NCBI GenBank assembly: GCA_900319595.1
Contig: ONOZ01000128.1
Coordinates: 1 to 13,315, forward strand
DNA: 13,315 nucleotides
Reading direction: 5' to 3'
Source of the DNA: an uncultured Bacteroidales bacterium
GTDB taxonomy: Bacteria; Bacteroidota; Bacteroidia; Bacteroidales; P3
Under the pieces are notes generated by a model. It did no database searches and was not told the DNA's origin. It worked only from the letters and a program-made list of their open reading frames with translations. A program made the translations under genes and the position numbers. Positions 6,877 through 13,315 of the stretch are shown in pieces. The stretch's first letter is position 1, and the number at the start of each line of letters is the position of its first letter.

Positions 6877-7344
6877 TCAATACTGGACCTTATTTGTTTT
6901 GTTATTCCAAATTTCAAAAGGTTCTTTGCCCAATTCTTGCAAAAATCTTTCACTTTTAATTGCTCTGTCCTGCTTGTCCAATGCTATTTCTTTATATATA
7001 AACGAATCATCAAAACCTCCGCATGTGGCGTCGTCTTGACTTGCAGAATAATAAATCTTGTCTAATCTCGCCCAGTATATTGCACTCAAACACATAGGAC
7101 AAGGTTCGCACGAAGTATATATCTCACAACCTGAAAGATTAAACGTATTGAGCATTTTACATGCATTACGTATAGCATTAACCTCGGCATGTGCAGTCGG
7201 GTCGTTGGAAGATGTAACTGTATTCGTCCCTGTTGCAATAATTTTGCCATCTTTTACAATAACCGCACCGAAAGGCCCTCCATTGTCGTTATAAACATTC
7301 TCCTTTGCAAGATTTATTGCTTTTATCAAAAATTCTTTATACAT
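6877..7344 (-). CDS. guaD: Guanine deaminase (cytidine deaminase-fold, GuaD type)
   Basis: This enzyme hydrolyses guanine to xanthine and ammonia in purine salvage and catabolism, in the cytosol. The 155-aa product belongs to the CMP/dCMP deaminase fold and closely follows my recollection of Bacillus subtilis GuaD (156 aa). The zinc and catalytic residues are visible: His52 and proton-shuttle Glu54 in the TAHAEVNAIR segment, and Cys82/Cys85 in SCEPCPMC. The stretches GGPFGAVIVKDG (22-33), SNDPTAHAE (46-54) and GFDDSFIYKEI (110-120) are GuaD-like, as opposed to TadA-like. It is divergent from ssb. No perfect -7 box is seen upstream: TATCTTGC (7403-7410, minus strand) and TAATTTTC (7383-7390) are one-mismatch candidates. 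No terminator is obvious after the stop. Confidence 0.92.
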   Translation of the reverse strand: MYKEFLIKAINLAKENVYNDNGGPFGAVIVKDGKIIATGTNTVTSSNDPTAHAEVNAIRNACKMLNTFNLSGCEIYTSCEPCPMCLSAIYWARLDKIYYSASQDDATCGGFDDSFIYKEIALDKQDRAIKSERFLQELGKEPFEIWNNKTNKVQY

Positions 7345-7507
7345 ATCTACTACTCTTATATTACTCCTACTATGATAGCAACGAAAATTATATACAATTA
7401 TTGCAAGATATATAATTTTATATATAAACCCTCACATTTTACATATACTAAAATCCCTATATTTTAAATGTCAATTAAAGAAATCGGAAAAAGTTTATCC
7501 ATCATAT

Positions 7508-7538
7508 TTTGCTAAATTAAGATTTTTTCGTATCTTTG
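7508..7538 (+). promoter_or_regulatory. Promoter of ssb (TTTG-N19-TATCTTTG)
   Basis: TTTG at 7508-7511 and TATCTTTG at 7531-7538 are separated by 19 bp, a full-consensus Bacteroidota promoter. The ssb ATG follows 26 bp after the -7 box behind an A/T-rich leader without a Shine-Dalgarno sequence. Confidence 0.85.
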
Positions 7539-7564
7539 CAGTTTAATTTAATATCATAACGATT

Positions 7565-8050
7565 ATGAATGGTGTAAATAAGGTAATTTTGATTGGTAAT
7601 TTGGGAAAAGACCCAGAAATTGTGATGTTTGATAATGTTAAGAAAGCATCTTTTCCTCTTGCGACAACAGAACAATATAAAAATCACGAGGGAGTAAAAA
7701 TTGATGAAACAGAATGGCATAATATTGTTTGTTGGCGTGGTTTAGCAGACGTTGCAGATAAGTTTTTGAAAAAGAGTATGCCAATTTATGTTGAAGGAAA
7801 ACTGAAGTCTCGTTGGTGGGAAGATAAAGAAGGAAACAGAAGACGAACAGTAGAGGTTGTTGCTGAAAACTTCAAAATACTATCTCGCTCTTACAACCAA
7901 AACAACTTCAATTCAAATCATACACAAGAAGAATCTGATTTGGACAACTTCTCTAATCACGAATTTTCAACCGATACAGACTCTGCTCTTTCAGATTTAT
8001 CGGTTTCCAATTTAGAAAGTAACGGCAATAATGATGTATTGCCATTCTAA
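7565..8050 (+). CDS. ssb: Single-stranded DNA-binding protein
   Basis: SSB coats single-stranded DNA in replication, recombination and repair and recruits partner enzymes through its C-terminal tip. The 161-aa product has the OB-fold core at about 1-110, with the typical N terminus MNGVNKVILIGNLGKDPEI, the W-H-N-I-V-x-W segment (about 55-60), and the basic strand KLKSRWWEDKEGNRR. A low-complexity Asn/Ser/Asp linker follows, and then the conserved acidic amphipathic tip ending DVLPF, which binds SSB partners. The next gene starts 39 bp downstream with no promoter seen between, so they may be co-transcribed. Confidence 0.97.
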   Translation: MNGVNKVILIGNLGKDPEIVMFDNVKKASFPLATTEQYKNHEGVKIDETEWHNIVCWRGLADVADKFLKKSMPIYVEGKLKSRWWEDKEGNRRRTVEVVAENFKILSRSYNQNNFNSNHTQEESDLDNFSNHEFSTDTDSALSDLSVSNLESNGNNDVLPF

Positions 8051-8089
8051 TATGAAAATAAATTAACAACAATTAAAACATAAACTAAA

Positions 8090-8797
8090 ATGAAAAAGAT
8101 TGTATTATTGGGAATTGCGTTGATAACGTTATTTTCTCAAGGCACAAAAGCACAAATTGAGGACGCAGGGCAGAATTATATAAAAATGCAATTTGTACAA
8201 CCACTTGGGCAATACAAAGATTACTACAAATCTGGCTTTGGAGTTGAATTTGGTAGAATGTTTCCTCTGCGTTTTGATATAGCAGACGGTTTAATCTTAC
8301 CGGGTTTAGATATTACTTTTGTAGATTTTACTTTCAATACAGGAAAGCAATATGATTATTTTCGTTATCCAAATGACGACTCTGGCGAATGGTTTTCTAC
8401 TCAAAAGGGAGTTGCGTTCAATTTTTCTTTGGCGAAGATTGGTCCAATGGTTACTATAGGAATTACAGACGGATTAGTAGCAGATTTTGCTGTTCAGTAT
8501 GTTCCTACTTTTGTATGGAGTATTCGCAAAGGTGTAGATAAGAATAATTGGGAGCATAACACAACTGTGAAAGAAAAGACAGCTTCTTCTTTCTCTTATG
8601 CTTCTCGTGTAGGATTCAAAGGTGATATTCGCTATTCTCATTTCCTATTTGGTTTGGAATTTTTGGTAGGTAGTGCAACTTTGAACTATTCTTCTGATAT
8701 TCTTCCGATAAAAGATAAAAGTGGCGACCCTAAATTCATAAGCGAAACATCTATGGGATTGGGAACATTGTTACTTAATTTTGGTTTTACCTTCTAA
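8090..8797 (+). CDS. Secreted, probable outer-membrane beta-barrel protein of unknown function
   Basis: The 235-aa product starts with a clear Sec signal peptide (MKKIVLLGIALITLFSQGTKA, cleavage before Gln22). The mature part has alternating hydrophobic/polar stretches rich in Phe, Tyr and Gly, such as GVEFGRMFPLRFDI, GPMVTIGITDGLVADFAV and LLLNFGFTF. It ends in Phe, as outer-membrane barrels commonly do for Bam-dependent insertion. About eight to ten strands would fit the length. I do not recognise a specific family, so a transport, adhesion or structural role cannot be assigned. It follows ssb by 39 bp in the same orientation without a visible promoter, and a hairpin lies 20 bp after its stop. 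Confidence 0.75.
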   Translation: MKKIVLLGIALITLFSQGTKAQIEDAGQNYIKMQFVQPLGQYKDYYKSGFGVEFGRMFPLRFDIADGLILPGLDITFVDFTFNTGKQYDYFRYPNDDSGEWFSTQKGVAFNFSLAKIGPMVTIGITDGLVADFAVQYVPTFVWSIRKGVDKNNWEHNTTVKEKTASSFSYASRVGFKGDIRYSHFLFGLEFLVGSATLNYSSDILPIKDKSGDPKFISETSMGLGTLLLNFGFTF

Positions 8798-8817
8798 AAA
8801 AATAATGATATAAAACG

Positions 8818-8850
8818 AAGACCCCAGTAATGCTATCATACTGAGGTCTT
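8818..8850. terminator. Hairpin terminator between convergent barrel-protein and TonB-receptor genes
   Basis: AAGACC-c-CAGTA (8818-8829) pairs with TACTG-a-GGTCTT (8839-8850): 11 base pairs with one C/A mismatch and a 9-nt loop. On the plus strand it is followed by TCTTGTTTTT. On the minus strand it lies only 8 bp after the receptor gene stop. It probably terminates both convergent units. Confidence 0.72.
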
Positions 8851-8858
8851 TCTTGTTT

Positions 8859-10877
8859 TTATAAACTGTATTTCACACCAGCTATAAACCATCTTTGAGG
8901 TTGCGGAACGTTGCCTATATCAAAATATTCTTCATCTGTAACATTGGTACAATTAACATAAATATCAAAGTTTTTATATCTATAGTTTATATTGCAATCC
9001 ATAATAAAAAATGGTCTAAACGCTTTTTCTTCTCCTGCACTGGTGTTATTATATTCTATATAAGAACCCTCTCTAACACAATACTTGTTCGCAACATTCA
9101 AAGTTAGGTTGTTAAGAATAGGAAATGACACTTTGACAATTGCTTTGTGTTTAAGATAATTCAAAGCATACTGAGAAATATAATTTATTGCCCCTTGCTT
9201 TTGATAAATATAAGAATACGATAATTGCAATATAGTTCTATCGTCCAAAATAGGGAATATTTCTGATACAAATAATTTGTTATCTATATCAAAACCACAC
9301 TTATCCAAAACATTAATATTTTTGCATTGCCATTGCTCGTCAGTTGCAGATTCTTTTGCCCAGTCAATCATGTCTGTCCCCTGCATATAATAAGCATTTA
9401 TTGATGTTATGATTATATGATTGAGATGTTTTGCTCCAATTTCAAAACTTGTTGATTTTTCCTGTTTTAAATGTGGATTAGGTTGATGTACTGCATCTTT
9501 ATAATATAATTCCGTAAATGAAGGCAAGCGTGATGATGTATTAAATGCCATAAATATCTCAAAATTATTTAACAATCTGCAATTCACATTTATCGAGGGA
9601 TATATTGTAAATATATTTTGATTAAACGAAGTGTTTTGAAAACTCATCAAACCTACAATTACATTCATTTTTTTGTAATTGTACGTAGCCTGTGCAAAAT
9701 ACGAAAAATTTATTCTACCTTTATAATGGTCGTAATACCTGCTATGCAATTGAGAAGGCTCGCCTATAACTGAAGAAAGTATCTCCTCAAAACGTACATC
9801 GCTACCAAAATTCAATTGAAAGTTATTGTAATGATATACAAACGACACATTATTCCCTAAAACATTAGATTTGTGATAATTAGGAGTAGAGACATTCTTT
9901 ATCAATTCAAACTCGTCAGTATGCAAACTATAATAAGCCAACGAATTGATAGAGAAATTTTCGGCAAGATAAAAAAGACCTTTTAACGAAGATAGAAAGG
10001 AAGATGTTCTTTCGTATTGATTCGGGAATTTTGCCGAGTAGAATGTATTTGCTCCATAATCCTTTTTGTTATAGCCAATTTGAAAGTCTAACTTGTTGAT
10101 GTTGTTTAAATTAACTCTGCTTTGGTATAATACATTATATATATCATAATCTGAATTTGCTATATAACCCTCACTATTTTTGAATCCCAAAGATAAATAA
10201 TTCTCAACGTTCTTATATTGATAGGCCCCACTAATTTCTGAATTGAAAAAGCCGTGTTCTCCTGCCTCCAAAACAATCTCTAATGACTTATCTATATTCT
10301 TTTTTGTAATGATGTTTATTCCTCCTGAAAAAGCAGACGCACCATAAACAATAGCAGTAGGTCCTTTTATAATTTCTATTCGTTCTATATCTGAAATATT
10401 TATTGGAATGTCCAAAGAATAATGTCCTGTATGCGGGTTGGTGATATTTATGCCGTTTAAAAGAATAGCTGTTTGGTCAAAATTGCCTCCACGTAAAGAA
10501 ATATCGGATTGGACTGAGTGAGCTCCTCTTTGCTGAACATCTATACCTGCGGTTAAACTTAATAACTCAGCAACACTTTGTGGTTTGAGGTTTTCAATTT
10601 CTTGCCTTGTGATAACTGTAACAACTTTACCTGCTTGATTTATAGGCGTTGCGAGATTGTCCTCTATCGTTATCTCGTCCAATGTGCCATACATTTGAAT
10701 GGTGTCAGTATTTACAGTTTGTGCATTAGCTGTTTTTATAACCGCTGTAGTAAGTGTTGCAACAGATAATACACCTATGGTTACCACTTTATGCATAGAA
10801 TTGTATGCACTATAACCTTGTTTTCCAAATCGCCTAAAGCGAAAAGTCTTTTTCTTTAAAAACTGCTTTGTTTTCAT
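8859..10877 (-). CDS. TonB-dependent outer-membrane receptor (BtuB-like class), orphan
   Basis: Outer-membrane receptor that imports a scarce ligand using energy from TonB-ExbBD. The 672-aa product has an unusual 52-residue signal region: a basic Arg/Lys-rich stretch (8-19), a G-Y-S-A-Y-N-S segment, then the hydrophobic core (31-50) and an A-N-A cleavage site before Gln53. The plug domain follows at about 77-195 (VITRQEIENLKPQSVAELL; LRGGNFDQTAILLNG; IERIEIIKGPTAIVYGASA; GGINIITKK). The rest is a 22-strand barrel, ending NVTDEEYFDIGNVPQPQRWF and a final Leu. There is no carboxypeptidase-D-like N-terminal domain and no SusD partner, unlike glycan-uptake SusC receptors. This places it with the cobalamin/siderophore-type receptors; the ligand is unknown. 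I see no cobalamin riboswitch features in the short upstream gap. Confidence 0.92.
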   Translation of the reverse strand: MKTKQFLKKKTFRFRRFGKQGYSAYNSMHKVVTIGVLSVATLTTAVIKTANAQTVNTDTIQMYGTLDEITIEDNLATPINQAGKVVTVITRQEIENLKPQSVAELLSLTAGIDVQQRGAHSVQSDISLRGGNFDQTAILLNGINITNPHTGHYSLDIPINISDIERIEIIKGPTAIVYGASAFSGGINIITKKNIDKSLEIVLEAGEHGFFNSEISGAYQYKNVENYLSLGFKNSEGYIANSDYDIYNVLYQSRVNLNNINKLDFQIGYNKKDYGANTFYSAKFPNQYERTSSFLSSLKGLFYLAENFSINSLAYYSLHTDEFELIKNVSTPNYHKSNVLGNNVSFVYHYNNFQLNFGSDVRFEEILSSVIGEPSQLHSRYYDHYKGRINFSYFAQATYNYKKMNVIVGLMSFQNTSFNQNIFTIYPSINVNCRLLNNFEIFMAFNTSSRLPSFTELYYKDAVHQPNPHLKQEKSTSFEIGAKHLNHIIITSINAYYMQGTDMIDWAKESATDEQWQCKNINVLDKCGFDIDNKLFVSEIFPILDDRTILQLSYSYIYQKQGAINYISQYALNYLKHKAIVKVSFPILNNLTLNVANKYCVREGSYIEYNNTSAGEEKAFRPFFIMDCNINYRYKNFDIYVNCTNVTDEEYFDIGNVPQPQRWFIAGVKYSL

Positions 10878-10938
10878 ATCTTTTTCAATAGAAATCTATT
10901 AGTAACTTTTTATTCTATTTAATAGTAAAACACATTGG

Positions 10939-10946
10939 CAAAGGTA
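10939..10946 (-). promoter_or_regulatory. -7 box of the TonB-dependent receptor gene
   Basis: Minus-strand TACCTTTG matches TAnnTTTG. A TTTG lies 16 bp further upstream, slightly closer than usual. The resulting leader to the ATG at 10877 would be about 55-60 nt, too short for a cobalamin or other large riboswitch. No Fur-like palindrome is evident. Confidence 0.6.
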
Positions 10947-11039
10947 CAATATTTTTTAATAACAAATACATTGCAATAATACAATAATATTAGTATGTTG
11001 TTTATAAGCAAGTTAAGGAAATTACTATACCATTTTCCA

Positions 11040-11067
11040 TATATTTGCAAATAAATTATTATCTTTG
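11040..11067 (+). promoter_or_regulatory. Two tandem -7 boxes before the lipid kinase gene
   Basis: TATATTTG (11040-11047) and TATCTTTG (11060-11067) both match TAnnTTTG and are 20 bp apart. The second is the better box and sits 18 bp before the chosen ATG, giving a leader of only about 10 nt. Neither has a clear TTTG at 19-21 bp. The second box overlaps an in-frame TTG that could be mistaken for a start codon. Confidence 0.6.
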
Positions 11068-11085
11068 CACCATCAAACAATCGAT

Positions 11086-12039
11086 ATGAAAGAAAAGATA
11101 CTATTTATTATCAATCCTGTTTCTGGCATAGGAAAACAGAAAACTGTTGAGCAGTCTGTAGAAAATGTTTTAGATAAAGAAAAATTTGATTATCAGATTG
11201 CCTACACCGAATATGCACACCATGCGACAGAAATAGCAAAAGATGCAACTAATAAGAGATTTGATATTGTAGTTGCTGTTGGAGGCGATGGGAGTATCAA
11301 TGATTGTGTGCGGGGATTGATAGGTAGCAAAATTAAATTGGGTATAATCCCTGCGGGTAGTGGCAATGGATTAGCCCGTTGTTTGCATATCCCTTTGGAT
11401 GTCAATAAAGCAATAGAAGTTATAAATAATTGTAATTCTATAAACATGGACACAGTGCGTGTTAATGGTTATGATTATGCTTCTATATCTGGTATTGGTT
11501 TCGATGCTTTGATTGCAAAACAGTTTACTGGAAACAAAACTCGCGGATTTCAAACATATTTGAAGTTAATATTACAAGATTATTTGAATTATAAACCACA
11601 AAAATATAAATTACTCATAGATGGGGAAGAAATAGAGACGGAGGCATTATTTATTTCGTTTGCAAATTCCAATCAATTTGGTTACAATGCGGTTGTCGCA
11701 CCTAAGGCAAGTGTAAGTGATGGTTTGTTAGACGTAAGTATAGTAAAAAAAGTACCATTAGCCCTTGCTCCGTTAGTTGTTCAATTTATGTTTTTCCGAA
11801 ATTTTGACAAAAGTCCATATGTACGCACTTATTCTGCTCGAAATGTAAGAGTAACAGATTTTTCGGACGGCTTGATAAATTTAGATGGAGAGGCATTAGA
11901 ATTTACAGACAAAGAGTTAGAATTTACGGTCAATCCTTCCTCATTGAATGTTATAATTCCAGACGAAAAACACAGCGAAATATTTCCACACGAAAACAAG
12001 ATATCTGAACTAATCAAACAAATTAAAGAAAAGATATGA
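11086..12039 (+). CDS. Diacylglycerol kinase-family (YegS/BmrU type) lipid kinase
   Basis: Cytosolic or membrane-associated ATP-dependent kinase that phosphorylates a lipid such as diacylglycerol, feeding phospholipid recycling; the exact substrate is not readable from sequence. The 317-aa product shows the DAGK catalytic landmarks in order: N10-P11-x-S-G near the N terminus, the nucleotide-binding GGDGSIND (66-73), GIIPAGSGNGLAR (86-98), and the C-terminal domain starting SGIGFDALIAK (135-145) and containing LINLDGEALE. The start is the ATG at 11086; a TTG seven codons upstream lies inside the -7 promoter box and is unlikely. Its TGA overlaps the next ATG (ATGA), so the downstream SUI1-family gene is translationally coupled. 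Confidence 0.92.
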   Translation: MKEKILFIINPVSGIGKQKTVEQSVENVLDKEKFDYQIAYTEYAHHATEIAKDATNKRFDIVVAVGGDGSINDCVRGLIGSKIKLGIIPAGSGNGLARCLHIPLDVNKAIEVINNCNSINMDTVRVNGYDYASISGIGFDALIAKQFTGNKTRGFQTYLKLILQDYLNYKPQKYKLLIDGEEIETEALFISFANSNQFGYNAVVAPKASVSDGLLDVSIVKKVPLALAPLVVQFMFFRNFDKSPYVRTYSARNVRVTDFSDGLINLDGEALEFTDKELEFTVNPSSLNVIIPDEKHSEIFPHENKISELIKQIKEKI

Positions 12040-12386
12040 AAAAATTGAATAGTTTATCTGATTTGAATAACCTCAACGTTATATATTCTACTAATGAGAA
12101 TTATGTATTTGCAAATGAGTTAGAAGAAGAGGAAACATTACCAAATAAACAGCAAAAACTTTACATTTCTTTGGATAAGAAACAACGAGGAGGTAAAAAA
12201 GTAACTATCATTGAAAATTTTATAGGAAAACAAAGCGATTTGATTCAATTAGGCAAAACTCTTAAAACAAAATGTGGTGTTGGGGGCAATGTGAAAGATG
12301 GTATAATATTGATTCAAGGCGATTTTAGGGAGAAAATAGCAGATATATTAACTAACGAAGGCTATCAAATAAAAAGAAAAGGATAG
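12036..12386 (+). CDS. yciH: SUI1/eIF1-family translation factor (YciH-like)
   Basis: The 116-aa product has a variable, acidic N-terminal part (1-40) and a SUI1 domain from about 42 to the end. The domain shows the family pattern: the basic loop KKQRGGKKVTIIENF, L-I-Q-L-G-K-x-L-K-x-K-C-G-V-G-G-x-V-K-D-G, then I-L-I-Q-G-D and a final helix. Bacterial YciH proteins resemble eIF1 and are thought to influence initiation-codon fidelity on the 30S subunit; here that is by homology only. It overlaps the lipid kinase gene by 4 bp (ATGA). No terminator is obvious before the pyrH promoter. Confidence 0.92.
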   Translation: MKKLNSLSDLNNLNVIYSTNENYVFANELEEEETLPNKQQKLYISLDKKQRGGKKVTIIENFIGKQSDLIQLGKTLKTKCGVGGNVKDGIILIQGDFREKIADILTNEGYQIKRKG

Positions 12387-12390
12387 AATA

Positions 12391-12422
12391 TTTGTTTTTT
12401 CAAAAGATTTTTAGTAACTTTG
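12391..12422 (+). promoter_or_regulatory. Promoter of pyrH (TTTG-N20-TAACTTTG)
   Basis: TTTG at 12391-12394 and TAACTTTG at 12415-12422 are spaced by 20 bp, a full-consensus promoter in the 50-bp gap after the SUI1-family gene. The pyrH ATG follows 14 bp after the -7 box, so the leader is only a few nucleotides long. Confidence 0.85.
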
Positions 12423-12436
12423 CAAAATAAAATCGA

Positions 12437-13147
12437 ATGAATATGAAGTACAAAAGAATATTACTAAAACTTTCGGGCGAGAGTTTGATGGGCAATCAAT
12501 CATACGGAATTTCTTCTGATATGTTGGAGATGTATTGTAATGAGATTAAGCAAGTATATTCACAAGGCGTAGAGGTTGCTATCGTGATTGGCGGAGGAAA
12601 TATTTATCGTGGTTTGCAAGGTTCTGCAAAAGGAATGGATAGAGTGCAAGGCGATTATATGGGCATGATGGCTACAATGATTAACTCTTTGGCTTTGCAA
12701 GGAGAGTTAGAACGCAATGGAGTTAAAACAGAACTTTTTGGAGGTTTGTCTATAGAACCAATTGCTAAGGCTTTTTCTCGCAGACGTGCTATTGAAAGTT
12801 TAGAAAATAATAAGGTTGTTATTATTGGCGGTGGTACGGGAAATCCATTTTTTACTACAGATACTGCTTCTACTTTGCGAGCAATTGAGATTAAAGCCGA
12901 TGTTATTTTGAAAGGGACAAGAGTTGATGGCATTTATACTGCCGACCCAGAAAAAGACCCTACTGCTAAGAAGTATGAGACATTGAGTTTTGATGAGGCT
13001 TTGAGCAAAAAACTTAAAATTATGGACCTAACGGCTTTTGCTTTGTGCAGGGAAAACAATTTGCCTATATATGTTTTTGATATGAACCAAAAAGGCAATT
13101 TGCAAAAGGTTGTTCAAGGAGAAAATATTGGTACATTAGTTTCATAA
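12437..13147 (+). CDS. pyrH: Uridylate (UMP) kinase
   Basis: PyrH phosphorylates UMP to UDP with ATP in pyrimidine nucleotide synthesis; the bacterial enzyme is a cytosolic hexamer of the amino-acid kinase fold, usually regulated by GTP and UTP. The 236-aa length is typical. Motifs seen are the N-terminal phosphate-binding LLKLSGESL (about 8-16), VIGGGNIYRG (about 49-58), the UMP-site GDYMGMMATMINSLALQ, GGGTGNPFFTTDTASTLRA, and ILKGTRVDGIYTADPEKDP. Two in-frame ATGs (12437 and 12443) are both plausible starts; I keep the first. The gene has its own promoter. The usual neighbours tsf and frr are not seen in the available flank. Confidence 0.96.
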   Translation: MNMKYKRILLKLSGESLMGNQSYGISSDMLEMYCNEIKQVYSQGVEVAIVIGGGNIYRGLQGSAKGMDRVQGDYMGMMATMINSLALQGELERNGVKTELFGGLSIEPIAKAFSRRRAIESLENNKVVIIGGGTGNPFFTTDTASTLRAIEIKADVILKGTRVDGIYTADPEKDPTAKKYETLSFDEALSKKLKIMDLTAFALCRENNLPIYVFDMNQKGNLQKVVQGENIGTLVS

Positions 13148-13273
13148 CAAGGCGAAGATAGAGAAAGAAAGTATAAAATTTGAAAGAAAGATTTACTATA
13201 TATTATTAGGAGCAAAAGCGAAAGAAATATTGTCGGTGAATAGTAAAATATATTGAAGAAAAAATTTTTTTAT

Positions 13274-13303
13274 TTGCGTGGTTATTTTTTTAGTATCACG
13301 CAA
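13274..13303 (+). terminator. Possible weak terminator hairpin downstream of pyrH
   Basis: TTGCGTG (13274-13280) and CACGCAA (13297-13303) form a perfect 7-bp inverted repeat, extendable by a G-T and a T-A pair, with a loop of about 12 nt, followed by TTTATTTTTTT. It is about 125 bp after the pyrH stop. The 13148-13315 flank otherwise holds no ORF or RNA gene that I can support. Confidence 0.4.
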
Positions 13304-13315
13304 TTTATTTTTTAG

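Noticed and set aside
7406..7424. AT palindrome of the type TATATAA-TT-TTATATA in the guaD-ssb gap
   Set aside because: Pure A/T alternation of this length is expected in such A/T-rich intergenic DNA. It has no T run or promoter spacing, so I do not call it a terminator or operator.
6803..7565. 13-base word ATCATAACGATTA shared by the nadB upstream region (6803-6815) and the ssb leader (7553-7565)
   Set aside because: One A/T-rich 13-mer match inside 13 kb is within what chance would give, and the two sites have different positions relative to their genes.
10878..11039. Possible cobalamin riboswitch upstream of the TonB receptor
   Set aside because: The leader implied by the -7 box at 10939-10946 is only about 55-60 nt, and I cannot find a B12-box-like element. 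The gap is too short for the full riboswitch on that transcript.
13148..13315. Start of a ribosome recycling factor gene (frr) expected after pyrH
   Set aside because: All frames of this flank carry stops, and no sequence resembling the N terminus of frr is present.

Overview
The window looks like chromosomal DNA of a low-GC member of the Bacteroidota, probably Bacteroidales. Three things point there. Many genes are preceded by the Bacteroidota -7 promoter element TAnnTTTG, in three clear cases with a TTTG -33 element 19-20 bp upstream. Most start codons lack a Shine-Dalgarno sequence and sit behind A/T-rich leaders. The protein repertoire also fits: an orphan TonB-dependent receptor with a long N-terminal extension, a BspA-type LRR protein, and a small outer-membrane barrel protein. 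I see no transposase, integrase, CRISPR array, plasmid or phage gene. Most of the window is housekeeping.

Layout, left to right. (1) 1-567 (-): 5' part of a bile acid:sodium symporter family (BASS) transporter, cut by the window edge. (2) 780-854 (+): tRNA-Val(TAC) with a textbook promoter and a hairpin terminator that it probably shares with the convergent tat genes. (3) 947-1886 (-): tatA-tatC, a minimal twin-arginine translocase. TatA is only 55 aa. (4) 1984-6746 (-): nadB (L-aspartate oxidase), a PIG-V-like membrane glycosyltransferase, a leader-less BspA-type leucine-rich repeat protein, a 23-codon micro-ORF, and an AraC-family regulator. These five are tightly spaced, two of the junctions have overlapping stop and start codons, and I see no internal -7 box. 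The nadB promoter lies in one arm of a long imperfect inverted repeat (6767-6850). (5) 6877-7344 (-): guaD guanine deaminase. (6) 7565-8797 (+): ssb followed by a secreted probable outer-membrane beta-barrel protein, ending at a hairpin shared with the next convergent gene. (7) 8859-10877 (-): orphan TonB-dependent receptor of the BtuB-like class with a 52-residue signal region. (8) 11086-12386 (+): diacylglycerol-kinase-family lipid kinase overlapping a SUI1/YciH-family gene by 4 bp. (9) 12437-13147 (+): pyrH (UMP kinase) with its own consensus promoter, then about 170 bp without a gene to the window end.

The most unusual part is the 1984-5149 cluster downstream of nadB. A glycosyltransferase, a probably cytosolic LRR protein, a micro-ORF and an AraC regulator appear to be translationally chained in one transcript. 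I know of no described system with this composition, but calling it a functional system is inference from gene order alone. Several starts were moved from upstream TTG codons to ATG codons (tatC, LRR gene, lipid kinase), and two genes of the window (tatA and the micro-ORF) are very short.
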